64,000 nt of DNA from Agrobacterium fabrum str. C58 (GTDB taxonomy: Bacteria; Pseudomonadota; Alphaproteobacteria; Rhizobiales; Rhizobiaceae): positions 742,001 to 806,000 of the forward strand of contig NC_003062.2 of the NCBI RefSeq assembly GCF_000092025.1, in the 5' to 3' direction. The position numbers and the translations under genes are program-made. Below the pieces are notes generated by a model that saw only the letters and a list, made by a program, of their open reading frames with translations, did no database searches and had not been told where the DNA came from. Of the stretch, positions 1 to 8,515 are shown in pieces (position 1 is the stretch's first letter; the number at the start of each line of letters is the position of its first letter).

Positions 1-224
1 TAACCCGCCGCCAGCATCAGCCGGTTGGCGGCGCGGGCGGGCATGGAAAGCTGCTCCGCCAGTTTCGCGAGCATCTCGCGGCTGGGGGATGAACGCCCGC
101 TTTCCACGAAGCTCAGATGGCGCGCCGATATGTCCGCCTCTATCGCCAGATCGAGCTGGCTCAGCCTGCGGCGGGCTCGCCATTCTTTCAGCACCTGGCC
201 GACATGTTCGCGATGATGTGTCAT
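1..224 (-). CDS. XRE-family HTH transcriptional regulator (partial, C-terminus off window)
   Basis: Only the first 74 or so residues are visible. They begin MTHHREHVGQVLKEWRARRR and contain a cro/C1-type helix-turn-helix at about residues 18-50 (LSQLDLAIEADIS, then RHLSFVESGRSSPSRE). The visible part resembles the DNA-binding domain of MmyB-like regulators, which normally carry a ligand-binding MmyB/PAS-like C-terminal domain; that part is not seen. The gene is divergent from a SnoaL-like gene, and a 17-bp perfect palindrome lies between them, which suggests autoregulation and control of the neighbour. Domain assignment is firm; the MmyB subfamily is inferred from this context. Confidence 0.8.
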   Translation of the reverse strand, partial: MTHHREHVGQVLKEWRARRRLSQLDLAIEADISARHLSFVESGRSSPSREMLAKLAEQLSMPARAANRLMLAAG

Positions 225-258
225 GTCCCGCAGCCTAGCAGAAGACATCGCCAATGCG

Positions 259-275
259 ATTACCTCTGAGGTAAT
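259..275. promoter_or_regulatory. 17-bp perfect palindrome, candidate operator
   Basis: ATTACCTCTGAGGTAAT has 8-bp arms around a central T. It sits in the 107-bp divergent spacer, 34 bp from the regulator's ATG and 57 bp from the SnoaL-like ATG. Position and symmetry fit an operator for the adjacent HTH protein; this is inference. Confidence 0.5.
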
Positions 276-331
276 TGTTCCGCTTCCCGACCGCCGGCAT
301 GTTTGGGCCGTCAACCAGAAGGAGCGCAACC

Positions 332-694
332 ATGACGCAACATCTCACAATCGCCCAGACCTATCTCGCAGCCTGGAACGAAGAGGACAATGAACGCCGC
401 AGGCATCTCGTCGGTCAGGCATGGGCAGAAAATACGCGCTATGTCGATCCGCTGATGCAGGGCGAAGGCCAGCAGGGGATTGCCGCGATGATCGAGGCGG
501 CGCGGCAGAAATTTCCGGGATATCGTTTCGTTCTTGCCGGCACCCCGGATGGCCACGGCAACTTCACCCGTTTCTCATGGCGGCTCATTTCGCCTGATGG
601 GGATGATGTTGCGGGTGGTACCGATGTCGTCAGCCTCAATACCGAGGGACGGATCGACAATGTCGTCGGTTTTCTCGATGGCGCTGTATCCTGA
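332..694 (+). CDS. SnoaL-like / NTF2-fold family protein
   Basis: A 120-residue protein of typical SnoaL-like (nuclear transport factor 2 fold) length. It starts MTQHLTIAQTYLAAWNEED; a YVDP motif and the alternating C-terminal beta strands fit the cone-shaped fold. Members include polyketide cyclases, isomerases and many uncharacterised proteins, so no substrate can be named. I chose the ATG at 332 because AAGGAG lies just upstream; an upstream ATG in frame at 275 falls inside the palindromic operator region. It is divergent from the HTH regulator, which probably controls it. Confidence 0.8.
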   Translation: MTQHLTIAQTYLAAWNEEDNERRRHLVGQAWAENTRYVDPLMQGEGQQGIAAMIEAARQKFPGYRFVLAGTPDGHGNFTRFSWRLISPDGDDVAGGTDVVSLNTEGRIDNVVGFLDGAVS

Positions 695-698
695 GAAA

Positions 699-719
699 GA
701 GGCGGGATAGTCCCGCCTC
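699..719. terminator. Convergent hairpin between SnoaL-like gene and dxs
   Basis: A 9-bp perfect stem (GAGGCGGGA / TCCCGCCTC) with a 3-base loop. Read on the minus strand it is followed by TTTCTC, so it mainly fits termination of dxs; it may also stop the plus-strand gene. Confidence 0.55.
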
Positions 720-736
720 CTGTCCCGGCAATCTTG

Positions 737-2656
737 TCAGCCGGCGAAACCGACGCCGGCCTGACGCTGGCCGAGCGCATTAAACACGGTGGAAACGATG
801 CCGGCGCGGTCGAGGCCGGCATTGGCATACATGGTCTCAGGCTTGGCCTGCTCCACCCACTGGTCGGGCAGGGTCAGGGTCCGAACCTTCGGGCCATGGT
901 CGAGTAGGCCGGCGCTGGCCATGAAATGCAGCACATGCGCACCAAAACCGCCGACAGAACCTTCCTCGATCGTTACCAGAACCTCGTGATGGGCGGCAAG
1001 CTGGCGGATGAGATCGAGATCGAGCGGCTTGGCGAAGCGCGCATCGGCAACCGTAGTCGAAAGGCCCGCGGCATCGAGATCTTCGGCGGCCGCAAGGCAT
1101 TCCGCAAGCCGCGTTCCGAAGGAGAGGAGGGCAACCTTGGTGCCTTCCTTGATGATGCGGCCTTTGCCGATCTGGAGAATCTCACCGCGTGCCGGCATTT
1201 CGACGCCGACACCTTCGCCGCGCGGATAACGGAATGAAATCGGGCCTTCATCGTAAGCCGCCGCCGTGCGGACCATATGTTTTAGCTCCGCCTCGTCGGC
1301 CGCCGCCATCACCACCATGCCGGGCAGGGTGGCGAGGAACGTCGTGTCGAAGGAGCCGGCATGGGTCGGTCCGTCGGCGCCGACGAAGCCGGCGCGATCG
1401 ATGGGGAAACGCACGGGCAAGCTCTGGATCGCCACATCATGCACCAGCTGGTCGTAACCGCGTTGCAGGAAGGTGGAATAAAGCGCGCAGAACGGCTTGT
1501 AACCATCGGCCGCAAGTCCCGCCGCGAAGGTGACTGCGTGTTGCTCGGCAATGCCGACATCGAAGGTGCGGGACGGGAAAAGCTCGGCCATCTTGTCCAG
1601 CCCGGTACCATTCGGCATGGCAGCGGTGACACCGATGATCTTCTCGTCGAGGGTCGCTTCCTGGATCAGCGCTTCGGCAAACACGCTGGTATAGCTCGGC
1701 GCATTTGGCTTGGCTTTCGCCTGCGCGCCGGTGATGACGTCGAACTTGTTGACGCCGTGATATTTGTCCGCTGCCGCTTCCGCCGGGGCGTAACCCTTGC
1801 CCTTCTGCGTCACCACATGGATCAGGACAGGGCCTTTCTGGTTGTCGCGCACATTGCGAAGCACCGGCAAAAGGTGATCGAAGGAATGACCGTCGATCGG
1901 GCCGATGTGATAGAAACCAAGCTCCTCGAACAGCGTGCCGCCGGTCACATAACCGCGGGCATGGGTCACGGCGCGGGTAATGGCGCGATCGATGGTCTTG
2001 CCGAGATAGGCGGTCAGTTTCTTGCCGAAATCGCGAAAGCCCATATAGGTGCGGCCGGAGGCCAGCCGCGCCAGATAGGCGCTCATCGCACCCGTCGGCG
2101 GCGCAATCGACATGTCGTTATCGTTGAGGATGACGATCAGCCGCGCATCGAGTGCACCGGCATTGTTGAGCGCTTCGAACGCCATGCCGGCCGACATTGA
2201 ACCGTCGCCGATCACGGCGATGACCTTGCGGTCGCTGCCATCGAGCCCCGCCGCCACCGCCATGCCGAGACCGGCGGAAATGGAGGTGGAGGAATGGCCG
2301 GCGCCAAAATCGTCATATTCGCTTTCGGCCCGCCGCGTGAAACCGGAAAGCCCGTCTTCCTGTCGAAGCGTGCGGATGCGGTCACGCCGGCCGGTCAGGA
2401 TTTTGTGCGGATAACATTGGTGGCCGACATCGAAGATCAGCCGGTCTTCCGGCGTGTTGAACACCTTGTGAATGGCAATCGTCAGTTCCACCACACCGAG
2501 GCCGGCACCCAGATGGCCACCGGTCTTCGACACCGCGTCAATCATCTCGTCGCGCAGTTCCCGTGCCAGTTCCGGCAGGTCGCGATCATCGATCTCCTTG
2601 AGATCGGAGGGAAAATTCACCCGGTCGAGCAATGGTGTCTGTGGCATTCCGGTCAA
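737..2656 (-). CDS. dxs: 1-deoxy-D-xylulose-5-phosphate synthase
   Basis: The thiamine-diphosphate enzyme that condenses pyruvate with glyceraldehyde 3-phosphate to start the MEP isoprenoid pathway. At 639 residues it has full family length. Visible marks: the [14 protein letters not shown] segment, the ThDP/Mg motif [18 protein letters not shown], the transketolase-like central domain with [15 protein letters not shown], and the C-terminal transketolase domain with [11 protein letters not shown]. The start shown is a TTG preceded by AAAAGG at good spacing; an ATG three codons in (2647) is the alternative. ispH, the last MEP step, lies 25 kb away in the same window. Confidence 0.97.
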   Translation of the reverse strand: MTGMPQTPLLDRVNFPSDLKEIDDRDLPELARELRDEMIDAVSKTGGHLGAGLGVVELTIAIHKVFNTPEDRLIFDVGHQCYPHKILTGRRDRIRTLRQEDGLSGFTRRAESEYDDFGAGHSSTSISAGLGMAVAAGLDGSDRKVIAVIGDGSMSAGMAFEALNNAGALDARLIVILNDNDMSIAPPTGAMSAYLARLASGRTYMGFRDFGKKLTAYLGKTIDRAITRAVTHARGYVTGGTLFEELGFYHIGPIDGHSFDHLLPVLRNVRDNQKGPVLIHVVTQKGKGYAPAEAAADKYHGVNKFDVITGAQAKAKPNAPSYTSVFAEALIQEATLDEKIIGVTAAMPNGTGLDKMAELFPSRTFDVGIAEQHAVTFAAGLAADGYKPFCALYSTFLQRGYDQLVHDVAIQSLPVRFPIDRAGFVGADGPTHAGSFDTTFLATLPGMVVMAAADEAELKHMVRTAAAYDEGPISFRYPRGEGVGVEMPARGEILQIGKGRIIKEGTKVALLSFGTRLAECLAAAEDLDAAGLSTTVADARFAKPLDLDLIRQLAAHHEVLVTIEEGSVGGFGAHVLHFMASAGLLDHGPKVRTLTLPDQWVEQAKPETMYANAGLDRAGIVSTVFNALGQRQAGVGFAG

Positions 2657-2745
2657 TCGTTCGGCCTTTTCTGGTGGTCCGCAGGGTGCCCTCTATCACG
2701 AAAGCCGGCGGGTGAGCCCTGCATGTCGTATACTTCTATAGAATT

Positions 2746-3669
2746 TCAACCTTCCGGCAAAGGGACAAACTCTTCTTCGTCGCCGGGAACGATATCGAAG
2801 CGTCCGGTTCTCCACTCCTGTTTGGCCTGTTCTATGCGTTCTTTTGATGACGAAACGAAGTTCCACCAGATGTAACGGCGCTGATTGAGTGCTGCCCCGC
2901 CAAAAATCATGATGTGACAGCCATTGCTGCCGGCCTGCAGCGTGATGTCGTCGCCCGGCCGGAAGACAAGCAGCTGATCGGCTGCGAAGATATCCCCGGC
3001 CACATCCAGTGAACCGGACAGAATATAGATCGCCCGCTCCTCATGATCGGCAGAGAAGGGGAATTTTACCCCCGGCTCCAGCGAAAGATCGACATAAAGC
3101 GTATCGGTAAAGGCCGAAACGGGGGAGGTGAGCCCTTCGAATTCGCCGATCACCACCCGGCCCGACGCACCTTTGATATCGATCAGCGGCATGTCTTCTT
3201 TCGCCGTGTGAGCAAAGGCCGGGGCGATTTCTTCCATATGGTCGGGAAGCGCAAGCCAGGTCTGCAGGCCGGACATGGACAGTGGATGACCACGCAGGTT
3301 TTCCGGCGTGCGTTCCGAATGCACGATGCCACGCCCGGCCGTCATCAGGTTGATATCGCCGGGGCGGATGACGAGCTCGGTACCGAGACTGTCGCGATGC
3401 TTGATTTCGCCGTCGAACAGATAGGTGACGGTAGAAAGCCCGATATGCGGATGCGGCTTCACATCCAGCGCCTCACCGGCCTTCAGGATCGCCGGACCCA
3501 TGCGGTCGAAAAAGATGAACGGCCCGACAAGCCGCCGCTGCCGCGTTGGCAGCGCACGCCGCACGGCAAAGCCGCCAATATCGCTGGTACGGGGAATGAT
3601 GAGGTTCTCGATGGCATCGCAGGCAAAGGCATCACCCGCGACGGGATCGTTACCGGGAAAGAAGGACAT
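2746..3669 (-). CDS. Pirin family protein
   Basis: A bicupin of 307 residues. The N-terminal cupin shows the pirin signature: VGPFIFFDRMGPA, then PHPHIGLSTVTYLFDGEIKHRDSLG and the ligand-region GRGIVHSE. These histidines and the glutamate bind a metal (usually Fe) in characterised pirins, some of which have quercetinase activity. The C-terminal cupin ends with the typical GGAALNQRRYIWWNFVSS. It lies 89 bp upstream of dxs on the same strand and could be cotranscribed. The biological role cannot be read from sequence. Confidence 0.92.
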   Translation of the reverse strand: MSFFPGNDPVAGDAFACDAIENLIIPRTSDIGGFAVRRALPTRQRRLVGPFIFFDRMGPAILKAGEALDVKPHPHIGLSTVTYLFDGEIKHRDSLGTELVIRPGDINLMTAGRGIVHSERTPENLRGHPLSMSGLQTWLALPDHMEEIAPAFAHTAKEDMPLIDIKGASGRVVIGEFEGLTSPVSAFTDTLYVDLSLEPGVKFPFSADHEERAIYILSGSLDVAGDIFAADQLLVFRPGDDITLQAGSNGCHIMIFGGAALNQRRYIWWNFVSSSKERIEQAKQEWRTGRFDIVPGDEEEFVPLPEG

Positions 3670-3800
3670 GGTCAGCTCCTCGTATCGTCAGGCGGGAGTT
3701 TATCATAACGGACGGCGAGGGGGAGTGTCGGGATGTCGAACGCTGTGTTTGTGCATTGTCACTGGATGCGAGGGCGGTAATTGATCGTCTCCTCCCAACC

Positions 3801-3922
3801 TCCCTCATTCCTGTGCTTGTCACAGGAATCCAGCCGACGCGCGTCTGCGCGGCGGGAAGAGTCTTTTCAGCCCAAGGACTTGGTCTGGCTAGATTCCTGT
3901 GACAGGCACAGGAATGAGGGAA
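3801..3922. repeat. MITE-like palindromic intergenic element, copy A
   Basis: About 122 bp bounded by inverted repeats of about 28 bp (TCCCTCATTCCTGTG... and ...CACAGGAATGAGGGA). Each end is also an internal hairpin (ATTCCTGTG / CACAGGAAT). The centre contains GACGCGCGTCTGCGC and a CCCAAGGACTTGG hairpin. Related copies are at 47253-47372 and 58068-58186. The organisation resembles the rhizobial RIME-type elements. It fills most of the gap between the pirin and xseB. Confidence 0.85.
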
Positions 3923-3929
3923 GGGCCAG

Positions 3930-4190
3930 TCACTCCCCGTCCAGCGGCTCCACGCCCTGCGGCTTGCCCGCACGATCGAGACGGATTTTCTCGATCCGCT
4001 TCTCGGCGGCGTTCAGCAGCGTTTCGCAATGTTTCTTCAGGGCTTCGCCGCGCTCGTAGATGGCGATGGATTCGTCCAGCGCCACGTCGCCGCGTTCCAG
4101 ACGTGCGACAATGCTTTCCAGCTCGGCGACGGCTTTTTCGAAAGAATAACCGCTGACATCGGCTGTGTTGGCATTTTCCGTCATGTTCAA
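3930..4190 (-). CDS. xseB: Exodeoxyribonuclease VII small subunit
   Basis: An 86-residue XseB. It has the family core [20 protein letters not shown] followed by [19 protein letters not shown], two helices that form the coiled hairpin binding XseA. Exonuclease VII degrades single-stranded DNA in both directions; the large subunit XseA is not in this window. Its ATG overlaps the stop codon of the upstream deacetylase gene (ATGA at 4187-4190), so it is translationally coupled and is the last gene of the bioMNY-deacetylase-xseB operon. Confidence 0.95.
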   Translation of the reverse strand: MNMTENANTADVSGYSFEKAVAELESIVARLERGDVALDESIAIYERGEALKKHCETLLNAAEKRIEKIRLDRAGKPQGVEPLDGE

Positions 4191-5122
4191 CCCTTCATCA
4201 TTCTCAAAATATGCATGGCTGCCGATTCCGCCAGCCCTTCCAGATCATAACCACCTTCCAGCAGGCTGACGACCCGGTTGGAGGCGTATTTATCGGCCAT
4301 TTCCAGAAGCCGGCCGGTTGCCCAGTCAAAATCCTCGCCCACCAGATTGATCTGCGCCAGCGGATCGCGGTGATGCGCGTCAAAACCGGCGGAGATGAGG
4401 ATGAGGTCAGGCGAAAAATCGGCGATTGCCGGCAGAACCCGCGATTTGAACGCTTCGCGAAAATGGTCGCTGCCGGTATTGGGCGAAAGCGGCGCGTTGA
4501 CGATGTTGTTCTTTACGCCGGTTTCGTTTTTATCGCCGCTCCACGGGTAAAGCGGCATCTGATGTGTGGAACAAAACAGCACGGATATGTCGTTCCAAAA
4601 GATATCCTGCGTGCCGTTGCCGTGATGCACGTCCCAGTCGATGATGGCAATGCGCTCTGCACCGTGCGCCTTTTGCGCATGGCGGGCGGCAATCGCCACA
4701 TTGTTGAAGAGACAGAAACCCATGGCCTTGGCGGTTTCCGCGTGGTGGCCGGGTGGGCGGGCAGCGACGAAGACATTGTCGGCCGCACCGCTAAACACGT
4801 CATCCACCGCTGCCATGGCAGCGCCGATGCCTGTCAGCGCCGCCTGCAGGCTTTTCGGGGAGAGATAGGTGTCGGACTCGATGCGGTTGATCTCGCCATC
4901 TTCTTCCGGCACCTGTCGCATGACGGCAAGGAGATGCTCTTCCGGATGCGCCAGAAGCACCGCATCCTCATTGGCCTGCGGCGCTTCCTTCCGGTCCAGC
5001 CGCTCGAAATTCGGATGTTCAAGCGCGATGTTCAGCGACCGCAGACGGTCCGGCCGCTCGGGGTGGCCTTCGGGCGTGATATGCTCAAGGAAGATCGGAT
5101 GTTCGTATAGGCGGGTCGCCAT
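4187..5122 (-). CDS. Histone deacetylase-like amidohydrolase
   Basis: A class II-like HDAC/acetylpolyamine amidohydrolase family protein of 311 residues from [20 protein letters not shown]. Seen in order: HPERPDRL, the catalytic region PPGHHAE, then the zinc ligands in [13 protein letters not shown] and [12 protein letters not shown], and the C-terminal [14 protein letters not shown]. The active-site Zn ligands (D, H, D) appear intact. The start at 5122 is preceded by GGGAGGAC; the frame is open further upstream but only weakly protein-like. It lies 25 bp after bioY and overlaps xseB. The natural acyl-lysine or acylpolyamine substrate is unknown. Confidence 0.93.
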   Translation of the reverse strand: MATRLYEHPIFLEHITPEGHPERPDRLRSLNIALEHPNFERLDRKEAPQANEDAVLLAHPEEHLLAVMRQVPEEDGEINRIESDTYLSPKSLQAALTGIGAAMAAVDDVFSGAADNVFVAARPPGHHAETAKAMGFCLFNNVAIAARHAQKAHGAERIAIIDWDVHHGNGTQDIFWNDISVLFCSTHQMPLYPWSGDKNETGVKNNIVNAPLSPNTGSDHFREAFKSRVLPAIADFSPDLILISAGFDAHHRDPLAQINLVGEDFDWATGRLLEMADKYASNRVVSLLEGGYDLEGLAESAAMHILRMMKG

Positions 5123-5147
5123 TCTTGTCCTCCCGGAGAAAGCTCGA

Positions 5148-5720
5148 TCAGGCGCGCTGCGGCAGCAGCGGATAACCGGCCATGACGGCGCGGCCGGCCA
5201 GTGCGGCAAGAACGGCCTTCAGCGCATCGCCCGGAATGAAGAGGAGCGAGCCAATGAAGGCCTTTTCGAAACCAAGCCCGACGACCAGCGCCAGATAGGT
5301 GATGCCGAAAGCATAAAGCACCACCACGCCACCGATCAGGCTGGCGACGAAGAAGCCGACGCCCTGCGCCAGGGCCGACTGGCCGCTATGGACAAATTTC
5401 TCCGAGAGGAAACCGGTGACGAATACGGCTGCGATCCAGCCGATCAGGAAGCCTGTCGTCGGGGTGGTGAAGATGGAAAGGCCGCCGCGTCCACCGGAAA
5501 GGACAGGAAGGCCGATGCCGGCAATCAGGATCGTCAGTAGAACCGCGAGCGTGCCGCGTTTTGCCCCCAGCACGACGCCCGCAAGCATGACGCCAAGCGA
5601 CTGCGCGGTGATGGGCACCGGAATGAAACCGAGCGTGATCGGCGGCAGCAGCCCAAGTGCGATGATGATGGCGGAAAACAGCGAAATCAGCACAAGGTCG
5701 CGGGTCGTCATGGCGCTCAA
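5148..5720 (-). CDS. bioY: Biotin transporter BioY (ECF S component)
   Basis: A six-helix membrane protein of 190 residues, the biotin-binding S component of an energy-coupling-factor transporter. Typical stretches are PVPITAQSLGVMLAG near residue 35, GGRGGLSIFTTPTTGFLIGW near 77 and the C-terminal FIPGDALKAVLAAL. Its ATG overlaps the bioN stop (ATGA at 5717-5720). Together with BioM and BioN it forms the rhizobial BioMNY importer. I found no TTATNNATAA-like BioR palindrome upstream of the operon. Confidence 0.96.
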   Translation of the reverse strand: MSAMTTRDLVLISLFSAIIIALGLLPPITLGFIPVPITAQSLGVMLAGVVLGAKRGTLAVLLTILIAGIGLPVLSGGRGGLSIFTTPTTGFLIGWIAAVFVTGFLSEKFVHSGQSALAQGVGFFVASLIGGVVVLYAFGITYLALVVGLGFEKAFIGSLLFIPGDALKAVLAALAGRAVMAGYPLLPQRA

Positions 5721-6349
5721 AACTCCGGATGGTTGTCTGGCCGAAAGCTTTGGCCTCTGAAACCACGCGCGTCAATGGCGTCGGCAATGGCATCGGCATC
5801 CTTCAACGTCATAATCACCAGTGGCACGATGATGGTCGCCATCCGCACGGGCAGGCCGCGCGCGCGATGCGCATCACGCACCGCATGGTAACGGTTGACG
5901 ATCTCAGGCACAAACCGCACGACGAGCCCGACCGCAAGCCCGATATCGGCAGCCTTCACCAGCCCCAGCCTTTCCAGCGGCGCGGTGGCAAGTGTAATCT
6001 CATCCATGAACGCTGAAATGCTCACGGTGATGGTGACGGCTGTGGCAAGCAGCGCCAGCGCCGTCAGCCGCAGGAGATTGACGCTCGCATCCTGCGCCGG
6101 CAGCAGCAGATAGCTGAAGGCCGCGACAAGGAAAATGGTCAGCATCACCGGCCGCAACCGCACGCCGATTTCCCGGAACGGCAGCCGCGTTTCGCGCAGG
6201 ATTACGGCGGCCAGAATAGCGGCGCATCCCAACAGAACGAGGTCGCGGGTGAGGAACAGCGCGATGCTGAAGCCCATGAGCGTCAGGAGTTTGAGGCGCG
6301 GCGAGACGCGGTAGAACCATCCCGTGCCTTCCACATGCAGCGATTTCAT
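5717..6349 (-). CDS. bioN: Biotin ECF transporter transmembrane T component
   Basis: A CbiQ/EcfT-type protein of 210 residues with about five hydrophobic segments. It carries the coupling-helix signature ADIGLAVGLVVRFVPEI and, near the C-terminus, the second motif DARGFRGQ, corresponding to the Ala-Arg-Gly motifs that contact the ATPase. It transmits ATP hydrolysis by BioM to the S component BioY. The gene overlaps bioM by 4 bases (6346-6349) and bioY by 4 bases. Confidence 0.95.
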   Translation of the reverse strand: MKSLHVEGTGWFYRVSPRLKLLTLMGFSIALFLTRDLVLLGCAAILAAVILRETRLPFREIGVRLRPVMLTIFLVAAFSYLLLPAQDASVNLLRLTALALLATAVTITVSISAFMDEITLATAPLERLGLVKAADIGLAVGLVVRFVPEIVNRYHAVRDAHRARGLPVRMATIIVPLVIMTLKDADAIADAIDARGFRGQSFRPDNHPEF

Positions 6350-7026
6350 TGCGCCGCCACCTCCAGATAGCGTGCCACCGCCTCTTCGGGGCCGGCATCG
6401 GCAACCAGCGCGCCACCATGGAAAACAAGCACACGGTCGAAGCCTTGAAGCAGCGGCAGGTCGTGGGTGATGACGATCAAGGACTGCGACAGCGCCGCCA
6501 TGGTCTTTTCCACGATAGCCCGGTTTTTGAGATCAAGCTGGTTGGTCGGCTCGTCGAGGATGAGGATTTGCGGTTCGGTGACCAGCAGCGCGGCCAGCGC
6601 CGCAAGCTGCAACTCCCCGCCGGAAAGCTCATGCGCGCGCCGTTCCTCAAGATGGGAAACAGCGAGCCGGGCGAGAACGGCCTTCACCCGGTTTTCGATT
6701 TCCGTTTTGCCGAGACCGAGCCGCTTGAGACCGAAGGCGACATCGTCGCGTACGATCGGCAGGATGATCTGGTTCTGTGGATTCTGGAAGATGAAGCCGA
6801 CCATCTGCAAGATCGCTTTGGCGTCCGCCACGGTATCGAGACCGTTCACCAAAACCTTGCCTTGGCTTGGCTTGTTCAGCCCGTTGATCAGCCGCGCAAA
6901 GGTCGTCTTGCCCGAGCCGTTGAGGCCGATCACGCCGATACGCCGTTCGATCAATGTCAAGGACAGCGGCTGCAGGGCCTGCCGGCCCTCGAAAGCGACA
7001 CCGGCGGCGTCGAAACGGATTTCCAA
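6346..7026 (-). CDS. bioM: Biotin ECF transporter ATP-binding protein
   Basis: An ABC ATPase of 226 residues: Walker A GLNGSGKTTF, Q-loop FIFQNPQNQI, signature LSGGELQLAALAALL, Walker B ILILDEPTNQLD and H-loop VITHDL. This is the energising subunit of BioMNY. The start is chosen as TTG at 7026 because GAGGAT lies 8 bases upstream and the alignable ABC fold begins there (EIRFDAAGVAF). An ATG at 7068 would add 14 residues of non-family sequence. Divergent from the YcaQ-like gene with about 112 bp between. Confidence 0.93.
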   Translation of the reverse strand: MEIRFDAAGVAFEGRQALQPLSLTLIERRIGVIGLNGSGKTTFARLINGLNKPSQGKVLVNGLDTVADAKAILQMVGFIFQNPQNQIILPIVRDDVAFGLKRLGLGKTEIENRVKAVLARLAVSHLEERRAHELSGGELQLAALAALLVTEPQILILDEPTNQLDLKNRAIVEKTMAALSQSLIVITHDLPLLQGFDRVLVFHGGALVADAGPEEAVARYLEVAAQ

Positions 7027-7138
7027 GCTTTTATCCTCGCGCTCGTTTCCGGTTCTATACCCCGTCATCAACAGAAGTGAAACAAGGAACAAAAAAAGAA
7101 CATTGCAATCCTGAAAAAGCCGTTCTACCTTCGCCACC

Positions 7139-8335
7139 ATGGTGATCAAGGTTTCGAACGAAGCGGCAAGACGAATTTTTCTGGCGCGGCAGGGGCTTTC
7201 CTCGCCGCCCGGCAAGGCGCTTTCCAAGAGCGACCTGTTGCAGCTCATAACCGATATCGGTTTTGTGCAGGTGGATAGCATCGGCACGGTGGAGCGCGCC
7301 CACCACCAGATTATTTTCTCCCGCAACCAGACCTACCGGCGCGACCATCTGACCACGCTGCTGGAAAAGGACCGCGCGCTTTTCGAGCACTGGACGCATG
7401 ATGCCTCCATCGTGCCGACGGAATTTTATCCCTATTGGAAACATCGCTTCCGCCGCCGCGAACCGATCATTCAGGAGCGCTGGCGCAAATGGCACGGTGA
7501 GGGCTTTGATGCGGCTTTCGGCGAAACGCTGGAGCGCATTGCGGCAACCGGTCCGGTTCTGGCGCGGGAGCTGAAAGAGGAGGGGCACCAGTCCGGCGGC
7601 TGGTGGAACTGGCATCCCTCCAAGACCGCCCTCGAATATCTCTGGCACACCGGCAAGCTCGCAATTGCCGGCCGCGTGAATTTCCAGAAGGTCTATGATC
7701 TGGCCGAACGGGTCATTCCCGGCGAGCATCACGAAACCGAGGTGGAGCACGCCGAATTCGTCGACTGGGCCTGCCGTCAGGCGCTGAAGCGGCTGGGTTT
7801 CGCCACTCACGGCGAAATCGCCGCCTTTTTCGATCTCGTCACCCCGCAGGAGGCGAGGGACTGGGTCAAAAGCCATCGCGACGAATTGTGTGAGGTCTCG
7901 CTTTTCTCCAGCGATGGCGAAACTGCCCGCCCGTCTTTTGCCTTCGCCGATTTCACAGCTGACCTGACGGATGTGCCGGAACCGTCTTCCCGCGTCCGGG
8001 TCTTGAGCCCCTTCGATCCGCTGCTGCGCGACCGCAATCGCACCGAACGGCTATTCGGCTTTTATTACCGTATCGAGGTCTTCGTACCGGAGCCGAAGCG
8101 GCAATATGGCTATTATGTCTTCCCGCTTCTGGAGGGCGACCGTGTTATTGGACGCATCGACATGAAGGCAGATCGCAAGCGCAGCACGCTGGATGTACGC
8201 CGCCTGTGGCTCGAACCCGGTGTGCGCGCTTCGGCCGGGCGACTGGAGAAGCTCGATGCGGAACTGGTGAGGCTGGCGCGGTTTACAGGGGTGGAGAGCG
8301 TGAATTATCTTGAGGGATGGCGGGGGGAAAGCTGA
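7139..8335 (+). CDS. YcaQ/AlkX-type winged-helix DNA glycosylase
   Basis: A 398-residue member of the HTH_42 (DUF1006) family of winged-helix DNA glycosylases. Characterised relatives, E. coli YcaQ (AlkX) and Streptomyces AlkZ, unhook interstrand crosslinks. The segment GFVQVDSIGTVERAHH near residue 40 contains the catalytic QxD motif (Q-V-D) typical of the YcaQ branch. Other family segments are LFEHWTHDASIVP, LSPFDPLLRDRNRTERLFGF and the C-terminal VRRLWLEPGV. It starts with ATG at 7139, divergent from bioM. Function as a crosslink glycosylase is inferred from the family. Confidence 0.88.
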   Translation: MVIKVSNEAARRIFLARQGLSSPPGKALSKSDLLQLITDIGFVQVDSIGTVERAHHQIIFSRNQTYRRDHLTTLLEKDRALFEHWTHDASIVPTEFYPYWKHRFRRREPIIQERWRKWHGEGFDAAFGETLERIAATGPVLARELKEEGHQSGGWWNWHPSKTALEYLWHTGKLAIAGRVNFQKVYDLAERVIPGEHHETEVEHAEFVDWACRQALKRLGFATHGEIAAFFDLVTPQEARDWVKSHRDELCEVSLFSSDGETARPSFAFADFTADLTDVPEPSSRVRVLSPFDPLLRDRNRTERLFGFYYRIEVFVPEPKRQYGYYVFPLLEGDRVIGRIDMKADRKRSTLDVRRLWLEPGVRASAGRLEKLDAELVRLARFTGVESVNYLEGWRGES

Positions 8336-8420
8336 GGTTTTCACACGGATGATTGCGAGGCGGGTGCCTCCCTGACACAAGGTTACCAATCCGTAATGCT
8401 GCATTTTCGGTTGCGGCATA

Positions 8421-8446
8421 TTTCTTCTCCCGCCGGGGAGAAGAAA
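8421..8446. repeat. Short GC-rich palindromic repeat
   Basis: TTTCTTCTCCCGCCGGGGAGAAGAAA forms a 10-bp stem. The same hairpin occurs at 11487-11513 and as an inverted pair at 26336-26460. It lies in the 180-bp gap between two convergent genes (the glycosylase and ribB) and may act as a terminator. The flanking CGATATC context is shared with the copy at 11487. Confidence 0.7.
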
Positions 8447-8515
8447 CAAGCGATATCCGCCCGCTCCATATTCACCGATGGGCGAATTGATGCTCAGCGT
8501 CAGTGAAGCTTAAAA

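Noticed and set aside
7027..7138. Possible BioR operator (TTATNNATAA) in front of bioMNY
   Set aside because: No such palindrome is found in the bioM / glycosylase spacer.
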